From positions 1 to 29,912 of the forward strand of contig JAEYOW010000047.1 in NCBI GenBank assembly GCA_023411375.1: DNA of 29,912 nt. The letters are read 5' to 3'. The notes below the pieces were generated by a model, which did not search any database, was not told where the DNA came from, and was given only the letters and a program-made list of their open reading frames with translations. Positions within the stretch are counted from its first letter, which is position 1; each line of letters opens with the position of its first letter. Both the position numbers and the translations under genes were made by a program. The stretch comes from Bacillota bacterium (GTDB taxonomy: Bacteria; Bacillota; Clostridia; Christensenellales; Aristaeellaceae). Positions 22,598 through 29,912 of the stretch are shown piece after piece.

Positions 22598-23902
22598 ATG
22601 TACTATAAGATTTCGCCGTCAGAGGCGCTTCAGGGTGATGTTAAAATTCCGGGCTCCAAGTCCGGTACGGCGCGAGGGCTCATTCTTGGTACGCTGGCCG
22701 GAGGCACTTCGCACATCCTCAATCCCATGCCCGGAGTAGACAGCTACTCCATCGCGGAGTGCTGCCGTGCGCTGGGCGCGAAGGTGAATACCGATAACGA
22801 CGCGCACTGGATTGTGGAAAGCCCCGGGTACGCGGGGCTGAAGATCCCTGGTGCGGTGCTGGATGTGGGCAATTCCGGGACGGGTTATTATTTTTTGACA
22901 ACACTGGCCGCCATGCTGCCCGGCAAGAGCGTGGTGACGGGCGACTACCAGATTTGTTACCGTCCCATCGCTCCCCTGCTGCGCGCCATCCGTGAAATGG
23001 GCGGAAAGGCCGTTTCCACAAGGGATAACGAGCTTGCGCCTCTGATGCTGGAGGGACCCGTCGAGGGTGGACGCACCATTCACATGCCAGGGAAAAACGT
23101 GCAATGGTCCATCGGCCTGATGGTATGCTGCCCGCTGCTGACGGGCGATACGCGGATTGTTTTTGACAACCTTGGCGAGCGCCCCTACGCGGCGTTGACA
23201 ATGGACTGGATGAAGGCGGCCGGCGTGGAGATGATCAACCGCGATTATGAGGAGTTTATCATTCCTGGCGGACAAACCTACCGGCCCTTTACCAAGAAGG
23301 CGCCGAGCGACTGGTGCGGCGCGTCCTATCCAATGGTGGCGGCTGCGGTCACGAAGGGGTCGCGCATCAAGCTGCTCGATATGGATATCAATGATTTTCA
23401 AGGCGAGCGGATGTACGTGGATATTATCAACCGTATGGGCGGCCATGTGGAGGTGCTAAACGGCGGCAGGGACGGTGTGATTGTTGAGGGAGGGCATCCG
23501 CTTCACGGCATTGAAATCGACTGCAAGGATACGCCCGACGCCATACCCGCGCTGGCGGTTTTAGGCTGCTTTGCGGAGGGAAAGACAGTCCTGACCAACA
23601 TAGAGGCATGTCGGATGAAGGAAACCGACCGCTGCAAGACCATTGTGGAGGAGCTTAGCAAGATGGGCGGCCGGTTTGAGGAGACGCCCGGCACACTAAC
23701 GATTTATCCCAGCAAGCTGAAGGGAACCGCTTTGAACGGACACCATGACCACCGCATCGTTATGGCATCCACATGCGCGGCGTTGGCGGCGGAGGGCGAA
23801 ACCATTATCGATTCCGTGGAGCATGTGAGCGTATCCTTCCCCCGCTTTTTTGAAGAAATGACGCATATCGGGGCAAAAATGGTTCGCCTGATTGAGCAAT
23901 GA
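22598..23902 (+). CDS. aroA: Divergent EPSP-synthase-like enolpyruvyl transferase
   Basis: 434 aa, the length of 3-phosphoshikimate 1-carboxyvinyltransferase, and clearly of that fold. Kept relative to the E. coli enzyme by my hand alignment: Lys21 and Ser22 in PGSKSGTAR, Arg26, Arg122 in YRPIAPLL, Gln169, Tyr197, Asp314 in TPDAIP, Lys341, Glu342 and Arg345 in KETDR, and His385-Arg386 in HDHR. Changed: the SSQ of the shikimate-3-phosphate site reads NVQ (167-169), the Ser197 equivalent is Glu194, the Asn336 equivalent is Ala337, the PEP-side Lys411 equivalent is Val412, and the Arg of GNAGTXXR is Tyr98. It is the first gene of an operon with a TAXI-TRAP importer and no other shikimate gene. 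It may be an ordinary but diverged AroA, or an enzyme for another acceptor; the second is my preference. Confidence 0.85.
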   Translation: MYYKISPSEALQGDVKIPGSKSGTARGLILGTLAGGTSHILNPMPGVDSYSIAECCRALGAKVNTDNDAHWIVESPGYAGLKIPGAVLDVGNSGTGYYFLTTLAAMLPGKSVVTGDYQICYRPIAPLLRAIREMGGKAVSTRDNELAPLMLEGPVEGGRTIHMPGKNVQWSIGLMVCCPLLTGDTRIVFDNLGERPYAALTMDWMKAAGVEMINRDYEEFIIPGGQTYRPFTKKAPSDWCGASYPMVAAAVTKGSRIKLLDMDINDFQGERMYVDIINRMGGHVEVLNGGRDGVIVEGGHPLHGIEIDCKDTPDAIPALAVLGCFAEGKTVLTNIEACRMKETDRCKTIVEELSKMGGRFEETPGTLTIYPSKLKGTALNGHHDHRIVMASTCAALAAEGETIIDSVEHVSVSFPRFFEEMTHIGAKMVRLIEQ

Positions 23903-23971
23903 TCCCATTAGGCAAAGCGGACCGCTTTGCCCTTTACCCCAAACGTTTTGCCAAAAGAAAGGAAGGTCAAC

Positions 23972-24940
23972 ATGAAAAAGGTACTCTCTGTCGCGCTATG
24001 CTTTGTACTTTGCCTGTGCGCCGCCAGCGGCGCCTTCGCGGCTCCCAAGCGTATTACCATCGGTACGGCCGGTACGGCTGGCGCGCTCTATCCTATGGGC
24101 GTTGGCATGGCCCAGACCATCACGGATCACGTGGAAGGCATCTCCGCAACCGGCGAGGCGACCGCCGCTTCCATTGAAAACCTGCGCAATCTGCATCAGG
24201 GCAACACGGAGCTGGCGATCAGCCAGACAGAGGTAGCGTCCTTTGCATACTACGGGCAGAACGATTATGAGGGCAACGCGTTTACGGATATCCGCGCGCT
24301 GTACTCTACCATCTATAACTATTTGCAGGTGTTCACGCTTAAAAGCAGCGGCATTGAATCCATCGGAGATCTGGCGGGCAGGACCGTCAGCATGGGTTCT
24401 GCGGGCAGCGGCGGCGAGATGGCCGCCCGTGCGCTGCTTGGCGCTTACGGACTGGACTATACGAAGGTTCAGGCGCAGTTCATGGGCGAGGCGGACGGCG
24501 TGACGGCCCTAAAGGACGGCAAGATTGACGCGATGATCGCCACGCACCCCATCAACTCCGCGGCGCTGGCGGAGCTTTGCTCCTCCGCCGACGCGAAGTT
24601 AATTGCCATCGACAACGAGGCGTTCTATCAAAACTACCCCGCCTACACCATGTACACGCTTCCGGCAGGAACCTATACCGGCATTGACGAGGACGTCGTA
24701 ATTCCCAAGAGCCGGATCATTATGTGCACATCGACGAATTCCGGACTGACGGACGACGAGGTATATGAAATTGTGAAGGCGGTATGGGAAAACCGGGGCG
24801 AATGGAGCGAATGCACCAAGTCCGTATCTACGCAGGTGCTGCTGGAAACCGCGCTTGAGGAAATCGATATTCCATTGCATCCCGGCGCGATTCGATACTT
24901 TGAAGAAATCGGTATGACGGTTCCCGAAAAATTAAAGTAA
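23972..24940 (+). CDS. TAXI-family TRAP transporter substrate-binding protein
   Basis: 322 aa. Signal peptide over residues 1-24 with a likely AFA cleavage site; the cysteines in the hydrophobic core do not form a good lipobox, so it is probably not a lipoprotein. The mature protein starts KRITIGTAGTAGALYPMG, the TAXI signature. Later LAISQTEVASFAY, the GRTVSMGSAGSGGEMAAR segment and IDAMIATHPINSAA are in family order. TAXI proteins deliver small carboxylates such as glutamate-like compounds or dicarboxylates to a fused TRAP permease, and that permease is the next gene. GGAAGG precedes the ATG at 23972. Substrate unknown; the aroA-like neighbour makes a cyclic or phosphorylated carboxylate worth testing. 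Confidence 0.93.
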   Translation: MKKVLSVALCFVLCLCAASGAFAAPKRITIGTAGTAGALYPMGVGMAQTITDHVEGISATGEATAASIENLRNLHQGNTELAISQTEVASFAYYGQNDYEGNAFTDIRALYSTIYNYLQVFTLKSSGIESIGDLAGRTVSMGSAGSGGEMAARALLGAYGLDYTKVQAQFMGEADGVTALKDGKIDAMIATHPINSAALAELCSSADAKLIAIDNEAFYQNYPAYTMYTLPAGTYTGIDEDVVIPKSRIIMCTSTNSGLTDDEVYEIVKAVWENRGEWSECTKSVSTQVLLETALEEIDIPLHPGAIRYFEEIGMTVPEKLK

Positions 24941-24947
24941 GCGAATG

Positions 24948-24987
24948 AAGGGGCTGTTGAGTGACTTAACCGGCTCGGCAGCCCCTT
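24948..24987 (+). other. Stem-loop between TAXI binding protein and TRAP permease genes
   Basis: AAGGGGCTG (24948-24956) pairs perfectly with CAGCCCCTT (24979-24987). No T-tract follows, so read-through is expected. It probably protects the upstream message, giving more binding protein than permease. Confidence 0.6.
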
Positions 24988-25009
24988 GAATCCGGCGGAG
25001 GAGGGCACT

Positions 25010-26929
25010 ATGGTGGAACGGAAAAAGAGCCTGGGCGGCGTGCTCGGCACGCTCCTGGCGGCCCTGTGTCTTATCATATCGGTCTTTCATATTTATGTAT
25101 CATGCTCAACAAGCATAACGGTGGTGCAGCAGCGCATCATCCATGTCATGTTTATTCTCCTGCTCTTCTTCCTTTCTCAGGGTGTGAAGGCTATCAAGCG
25201 TTCCAAGGGCGGGGTGATCGTCAATTTGCTCTTTTCGTGCGCGGTCACGGTTGTCGGCGTCTATTTTGTGAATGGAAGCACGCTGCCCGCGCTTTCCATG
25301 CGGGGAATCAACGGGGCCAGCCAGACCGATATCGTCATGGGCGTGCTGTTAATCCTTGCAATTCTCTACGTCAGCTTCCGTACTGTCGGCTGGGCGCTGA
25401 CAGCTCTCTCATGCATTTTTATCGCCTACGCGACGCTTGGTCCCTACATGCCGGAGCTGATCGCGCACAAGGGTTACAGCGTCTCCTACATCACCAATTA
25501 CCTTGCCTGGACGTCGGAATCCATCTTTGGTTCATGCATCGGGGCCAGCGTATCCTTTGTTGCGCTGTATATCATCTTTGGCGAACTGCTCAACAGCTTT
25601 GGAGCGGGACAGTTCTTTATTGATATCGCATATGCCCTGACGGGGCGCATGAAGGGCGGACCGGCCGAGGCGTCAGTTGTATCCAGCGCGTTGATGGGCT
25701 CCATTAACGGCAGCGCGGTGGCCAATGTTGTCACCACCGGTACCTTTACCATTCCCCTGATGAAAAAGGTCGGCTACCGCCCGGCGTTCGCCGGGGCCGT
25801 GGAGGCGGTGGCATCCACAGGCGGCCAGCTTCTACCGCCCGTTATGGGCGCGGCGGCCTTTGTGATGGCGGATGTGACGGGAATCCCCTACTCGACGATT
25901 ATTTTCGCCGCTATTATCCCAGGGTTGCTGTACTACCTGAGCCTTGGCGTCGCCGTGTTTCTGGAGGCCGACAAGCGAGGGCTTGATAAGGAGGATGCTT
26001 CTGCGCTGCCGAAGGTAAAAAAAGTGCTTAAGGAGGGCTGGTACCACGCGATTCCAATCCTTGTCCTGATTGTGGCGCTTCTCGGCTTTGGCTACTCCGC
26101 AAACTACGCCGCTATCTTTGCGATTGTCGCTTTGCTTGCGGTTGGCATTACCAAAACGCTTATTACGCAGAAGCGGTTTCCTTTGAAGGAAATTGTGGAA
26201 GCGCTGATTACCGCCGCAAAAACGACCGTTCCCGTCGCGATTGCCTGCGCGTGCGCCGGAATTGTAATTGGCATTGTGAGCATGACGGGCATTGGCGTGA
26301 AGTTTACCAGCATTGTTTTTGAGGTGTCGGGAGGAAATCTTTTCCTGATGCTATTGATGATCATGCTTGCGTGTATTGTCATGGGCATGGGCCTGCCCTC
26401 TACGGCTGCGTACATCATCGCGGCAAGCATAGGCGCGCCCGCGCTGATTCAGGCCGGGATACCGGAGCTTGCGGCGCATCTGTTCGTATTTTACTTCGCT
26501 ATTATCTCCTTCATTACGCCCCCGGTTGCCATGTCGGCCTATGCGGCCGCCGGCATCGCCAAAAGCCGGACGGGCGAAACGGGCTGGCTGGCGTTTATGC
26601 TTGGACTGCCGGGATTCATCATTCCCTATATATACGCATACCGGCCGTCGTTGTTGCTGGTGGGCGCTTCACCGCTGGACGCCGTGTGGGTCGTGTTCGG
26701 TTCTACGGTGGCGGTTGTGCTGATGTCAGTGGCTGTGATCGGCTGGCTCAGAAGAAAGCTAAACGTTTTGGAACGCCTGCTGATTGGCGCAAGCGCCGCG
26801 TTCCTGATTTTCCCGACAACGTGGTGCGATATCACCGGCTTGACGCTGGCGGCCGTGATGCTTGCTTACATCCTGTTGGGTAGCAGATGGACGGGGAAAA
26901 AAGACGGGCAAGGCGCCGTGGCGGAGTGA
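25010..26929 (+). CDS. Fused TRAP transporter permease (4TM/12TM type)
   Basis: 639 aa with about sixteen hydrophobic segments. The N-terminal four-helix part replaces the small DctQ subunit; the larger DctM part follows. Characteristic DctM segments are SALMGSINGSAVANVVTTGTFTIPLMKKVGY, then the EAVASTGGQLLPPVMGAAAFVMAD segment, and GMGLPSTAAYIIAAS in the second half. It uses a sodium gradient to import the ligand handed over by the TAXI protein. GGAGGAGGG lies 5 nt before the ATG at 25010; an upstream in-frame TTG at 24986 lies within the intergenic hairpin and is rejected. A strong terminator follows. Confidence 0.95.
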   Translation: MVERKKSLGGVLGTLLAALCLIISVFHIYVSCSTSITVVQQRIIHVMFILLLFFLSQGVKAIKRSKGGVIVNLLFSCAVTVVGVYFVNGSTLPALSMRGINGASQTDIVMGVLLILAILYVSFRTVGWALTALSCIFIAYATLGPYMPELIAHKGYSVSYITNYLAWTSESIFGSCIGASVSFVALYIIFGELLNSFGAGQFFIDIAYALTGRMKGGPAEASVVSSALMGSINGSAVANVVTTGTFTIPLMKKVGYRPAFAGAVEAVASTGGQLLPPVMGAAAFVMADVTGIPYSTIIFAAIIPGLLYYLSLGVAVFLEADKRGLDKEDASALPKVKKVLKEGWYHAIPILVLIVALLGFGYSANYAAIFAIVALLAVGITKTLITQKRFPLKEIVEALITAAKTTVPVAIACACAGIVIGIVSMTGIGVKFTSIVFEVSGGNLFLMLLMIMLACIVMGMGLPSTAAYIIAASIGAPALIQAGIPELAAHLFVFYFAIISFITPPVAMSAYAAAGIAKSRTGETGWLAFMLGLPGFIIPYIYAYRPSLLLVGASPLDAVWVVFGSTVAVVLMSVAVIGWLRRKLNVLERLLIGASAAFLIFPTTWCDITGLTLAAVMLAYILLGSRWTGKKDGQGAVAE

Positions 26930-26947
26930 GTTTTTTCGGACGCCGGG

Positions 26948-26995
26948 ACGGCATGGTTTTCGGGCTGATTGCCGAAGCCATGCCGTGCTTTTTTT
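26948..26995 (+). terminator. Rho-independent terminator after the TRAP operon
   Basis: Stem ACGGCATGG (26948-26956) with CCATGCCGT (26978-26986), with a further TTCGG/CCGAA pairing inside, followed by seven T residues (26989-26995). It ends the aroA-like/TRAP operon. Confidence 0.92.
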
Positions 26996-27037
26996 GCCGG
27001 TTTTTGGGAGAACAGGGAATAAGAGGGGGGAGATCAC

Positions 27038-27733
27038 ATGCCTGTCGGCATTTTGACAAATGTATTATCCGTTCTGGCGGGGAGCTGCCTGGGCAGTCTG
27101 CTGGCCGGAAGGCTATCCAGAAGGCTTCATGAAAGCCTTCCAATTTTGTTTGGGTATTGCGCCATGGCCATCGGCATCCATTCCATTGTCAAGGCGCGTT
27201 CGATGACGGCGGTTGTGCTGGCGGTGCTTATCGGCTTTTCCACCGGTCATCTGCTCAGGCTGGAGGAGCGGACGCGGGAAATGCTTCACAGGTTTATAAA
27301 ACCGCTATGTCGCGGCGAAAGGGATATGGATATGGCGCTGTATGTTATGGTTGTCGCGCTTTTTTGTTTCAGCGGTTTCGGTTGGTATGGGGTTTTGATA
27401 GAAAGTGTGAGCGGTAACGCCGAGGTGCTGTTTTCCAAGGCGGTGCTCGACTTTTTTACGGCGCTTTTATTTGCGGCCGTGCTGGGTAGAGCCGTGTGCC
27501 TGATTCCCTTTGCCCAGCTTGTGGTAATGCTGGCGCTGTTTGGCGTGGGCAGGCTGGCCGCGGGCTGTTTTACCGCGTCGGCTCTCGCGGATTTGTCGGC
27601 GTGTGGGGGTATCCTGACGTTGGCGGCCGGGCTTAGGATTGCAAGGATCAAATCGGTTGGTTTGATCGACCTGATGCCTGCGCTTGTATTGATTTTGCCG
27701 CTGAGCATGCTGTGGAGCGGAATTTTCCAATAA
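27038..27733 (+). CDS. DUF554 (YdfK-like) membrane protein
   Basis: 231 aa with six or seven hydrophobic segments. The start MPVGILTNVLSVLAGSCLGSL and the GFSTGHLLRLEERTREML segment are typical of DUF554. The MALYVMVVALFCFSGFG segment and the AGLRIARIKSVGLIDLMPALVLILPL end complete the family layout. Its function is not established; related proteins are suspected transporters. GGGGGGAG precedes the ATG at 27038. It lies 42 bp after the terminator of the TRAP operon and has no clear promoter, so read-through or a weak promoter must serve it. Confidence 0.9.
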   Translation: MPVGILTNVLSVLAGSCLGSLLAGRLSRRLHESLPILFGYCAMAIGIHSIVKARSMTAVVLAVLIGFSTGHLLRLEERTREMLHRFIKPLCRGERDMDMALYVMVVALFCFSGFGWYGVLIESVSGNAEVLFSKAVLDFFTALLFAAVLGRAVCLIPFAQLVVMLALFGVGRLAAGCFTASALADLSACGGILTLAAGLRIARIKSVGLIDLMPALVLILPLSMLWSGIFQ

Positions 27734-27770
27734 CCGGCGCCGCGCCCGGGTTTGTGAAAATGTGTATGAG

Positions 27771-28810
27771 TGTCAAACATAGGTAACAGGGGGAGAAGAA
27801 AAGAGAACCAAACTGTGGTAAGATAGTTCTGCTAAAAACACATCACACAGCGAGGTTCTCCATGGACAGAATAACACAGGAAGCGTATCATCGTCAAAGA
27901 ATATTGAAATGGGCAGGAAAACACGGAGTAACGGAAGCAGCCAATCGGTATCATGTGAGCCGCAAGACGGTATATAAGTGGCTAAAACGCTATGACGGAA
28001 GCATAAACAGCCTGAAAGACCGATCCCGAAGGCCGCATCACATGCCGCGCCAACAAACGCAAGGCGAATGAAAGCTGGTCAAACGCTATGCCGGACAGTA
28101 CAAGAGCGATTTGATCCGGGGGTATGATAAAAGCGAAATGGCTATACGCGCAGCTACGGGTGCTTCAAACGCACGGCATACAAGCTGGAAGGAGCGTTAA
28201 AGAAGAAAAAACAGCCGCGGAAGAACAAACCCTATCAGCGCGCAGATTATCCGGGACAAAAGGTGCAGGCGGACGTTAAGGTTGTACCATCGGATTGCCT
28301 TGTGGGCGGCTGCGGGCAATGCTATGTGTACATTGCTAAGGATGAGTGTACGCGCTGGACGTACCGGGCAATGTACAACGAGCACGGCACAGCCGGTGCC
28401 AAGGACTTCTTGGAAAAGTTGGTCAAGGCCGTGCCCTTTCCGCTCCGGATGATCCAGACCGACAATGGAACGGAGTTCACCAACGCACTGCTGGTCACTA
28501 AATCAAGACATAAAGCATTGTTTGAAACGGCTTTGATGGAGATGGGAATCCTGTATCACCGAATTCGGATTGCGACGCCCCGGCACAACGGTAAAGTAGA
28601 GCGGCAGAACCGCACGGATATGATTCGATTCTACAACCAGCTGAAGATGTTTAGTCTGGAAGATGGGCGCAAACAGTTGGCGGTATACCAGCGTGCATCC
28701 AACAGCTACATCATGACGTGTCTGGGCATGCGTTCGCCCAATCAGGTGCTTATTGATTACCTGAATGTCATGTAGCGCTTACGGCATCCGGCATGATATG
28801 CCGAATGGCC
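27771..28810 (+). mobile_element. Degraded IS481-type insertion sequence (right end missing)
   Basis: The left boundary is set at TGTCAAACATAGG (27771), a plausible TG-starting end 91 bp before the transposase start; this is a guess. No matching inverted copy is found before the neighbouring IS256-type end at about 28811, so the right end is lost or lies beyond it. A 10-bp stem (28785-28794 with 28798-28807, one mismatch) lies just after the transposase. Confidence 0.55.
27862..28775 (+). pseudogene. IS481-family transposase, broken by a stop and a frameshift
   Basis: The N-terminal helix-turn-helix domain is intact for 69 codons (MDRITQEAYHRQRILKWAG, then VSRKTVYKWLKRY) and ends at an in-frame TGA at 28069-28071. 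The same frame continues in homology (KLVKRYAGQYKSDLIRGYDK) until about 28135, where homology passes to another frame (GYTRSYGCFKRTAYKLEGAL), so one net frameshift is present. The catalytic part from about 28200 is complete: Asp in VQADVKVVPSD, Asp in IQTDNGTEF and Glu in HNGKVERQNR, followed by the usual C-terminus. The lesions probably inactivate it, although programmed frameshifting could not by itself read through the TGA. GC and codon use are close to the neighbours. Confidence 0.88.
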
Positions 28811-29912
28811 GAGGCTGTAAAAATTTCCGTGTAAAAGCACATAGAAAAGGCAAACATGAGAGAAAATACCAAAGGGAAAAAATATTTTCGACATGGAGGC
28901 CAAGTATGGAAAAACAGAAAGAACGCACGGTGCAGTTGCCCAAGGAAGCGATCCGCCAGCTTATCAAGAGCGAGCAATTTCAAAACACAGGGGACATCAT
29001 GACTTGTATAAAAGACATGTTTAAACAAGTGCTACAAGAAGTGCTGGAAGTAGAGATGGATGATATGCTTGGATACGACAAGCATGAACGCTGTGAAAAG
29101 TCGGAGGATGCAGACAATTACCGTAATGGCTACAACAAAAAAACAGTGAAATCCCAACTTGGGCCGGTAAAAATTAAGATTCCCAGAGATCGAAACGGAG
29201 CGTTTGAACCCAAGGTATTGCCCAAGTACCATCGAAATGCTGACGGGTTGGAAGAAAAGGTACTCAATCTTTATGCTGCCGGAATGACCACCCGTGACAT
29301 TTCAGCTCAAGTACGCGATTTGTACGGGGTTGAGATATCCGCCGAGTTTGTGTCCAAGGTTACGGACAAGTTGCTGCCAGAGATGAACGAGTGGCAAAGC
29401 AGACCATTGGATGCAGTTTATCCCTTTATCTTCATGGATGCCATTCATTACAAAATCCGTGACAATCATACGATACAGACAAAAGCGGCTTATGTGGTAT
29501 TGGGCGTGAATATGGAAGGAAGAAAGGATATTCTGGGCATATGGGTTGGAGAGCATGAGGGTGCAAAGTTCTGGATGGGTGTGCTTAACGACCTGAAAGC
29601 CAGAGGTGTGCAAGACATCTACCTTTGCTGCGTGGATGGACTAAAAGGCTTTGTGGAGACAATCGAGGCAGTTTACCCTCATTCTCAGGTACAGCGCTGC
29701 ATTGTTCACCAAATGAGAGCAAGCTGCAAGTATGTTAGCTATAAGCATATCAAGGCGTTCGCGGCTGATCTCAAACGCATCTACCGCGCCGCAAATGCGG
29801 AGCAAGCGCTAGAGGGGTTGATGCAGGTTAAGGAAGCATGGGCGGAGCAATATCCCAGTGCGGTAAAAAGTTGGGAAGACAACTGGGAGCATCTGGTCAC
29901 CTTCTACGCATA
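28811..29912 (+). mobile_element. IS256-type insertion sequence (partial, runs off the right edge)
   Basis: The left end is placed at GAGGCTGTAAAAATTTCCGT (28811-28830), which resembles IS256-type ends and lies 95 bp before the transposase. The right end, and so the target duplication, are outside the window. Confidence 0.7.
28906..29912 (+). CDS. IS256-family (Mutator-type) transposase, partial
   Basis: 335 codons are seen, open to the window edge. The N-terminal region has the MLGYDKHERCEKSED segment and NYRNGYNKKTVKSQLGPVKI; the core has KIPRDRNGAFEPKVLPKY, TTRDISAQV and the first catalytic Asp in FIFMDAIHYKIRD. The second Asp is in YLCCVDGLKGF, followed by VQRCIVHQMRAS (the C..H segment of the family). 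The final visible residues, NWEHLVTFYA, are followed in relatives by about 70-80 more residues including the remaining catalytic Glu region. GGAGG lies 7 nt before the ATG. No stop or frameshift is seen in the visible part, so this copy may be active. Confidence 0.95.
   Translation, partial: MEKQKERTVQLPKEAIRQLIKSEQFQNTGDIMTCIKDMFKQVLQEVLEVEMDDMLGYDKHERCEKSEDADNYRNGYNKKTVKSQLGPVKIKIPRDRNGAFEPKVLPKYHRNADGLEEKVLNLYAAGMTTRDISAQVRDLYGVEISAEFVSKVTDKLLPEMNEWQSRPLDAVYPFIFMDAIHYKIRDNHTIQTKAAYVVLGVNMEGRKDILGIWVGEHEGAKFWMGVLNDLKARGVQDIYLCCVDGLKGFVETIEAVYPHSQVQRCIVHQMRASCKYVSYKHIKAFAADLKRIYRAANAEQALEGLMQVKEAWAEQYPSAVKSWEDNWEHLVTFYA

Overview
The window looks like a chromosome segment of a Clostridia-type Bacillota. 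The evidence is a T-box leader with a Trp specifier, strong AGGAGG-type ribosome binding sites, a RelQ-type alarmone synthetase, a TlyA-like methyltransferase, a YdcZ/DUF606 protein, a DUF554 protein and a TAXI-type TRAP transporter. No RNA gene and no CRISPR array were seen. The genus cannot be named from the sequence alone.

Layout. (1) 1-286 (-): the start of a secreted protein with a proline/threonine/alanine repeat, cut by the window edge. (2) 391-10663 (-): one compact polysaccharide operon, read from a consensus promoter at 10702-10730: nucleotide-sugar dehydrogenase, gmd, rmd, GT2 glycosyltransferase, ABC-2 permease, ABC ATPase, GT4 glycosyltransferase, two-domain GT8-type glycosyltransferase, manC. 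ManC, Gmd and Rmd make GDP-D-rhamnose from mannose-1-phosphate. The dehydrogenase makes a UDP-hexuronic acid. The glycosyltransferases assemble the chain and the Wzm/Wzt-like ABC pair exports it. (3) 10664-11228: intergenic, with a 139-bp MITE-like element (16-bp perfect inverted ends, 9-bp target duplication) just upstream of the operon promoter, and a terminator for the next operon. (4) 11229-14287 (-): a trpXYZ-type tryptophan ABC importer under a Trp T-box. (5) 14365-17291 (+): esterase, TlyA-like methyltransferase and a secreted five-SH3b protein, meeting a convergent membrane protein at 17272-17940. (6) 17990-21284: relQ, a YdcZ-like protein with its ribosome binding site in a hairpin, a convergent membrane-anchored protein of unknown function, and a MATE exporter. 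(7) 21322-26995 (+): a LysR regulator, two phased LysR boxes, a divergent EPSP-synthase-like enzyme, a TAXI binding protein and a fused TRAP permease closed by a terminator. (8) 27038-27733: a DUF554 protein. (9) 27771-29912: a decayed IS481-type element abutted by an IS256-type element that runs off the right edge.

The most promising candidate for something undescribed is region 7. An AroA/EPSP-synthase homologue keeps most of the PEP-side residues but has lost several residues expected to hold shikimate-3-phosphate. It sits alone, without other shikimate genes, in an operon with a TAXI-TRAP importer. Its promoter carries two ATAG-N7-CTAT boxes exactly 21 bp apart, at the positions expected for activation by the adjacent LysR protein. 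I infer an inducible uptake-and-modification system for an unidentified carboxylate, with an enolpyruvyl transferase acting on an acceptor other than shikimate-3-phosphate.
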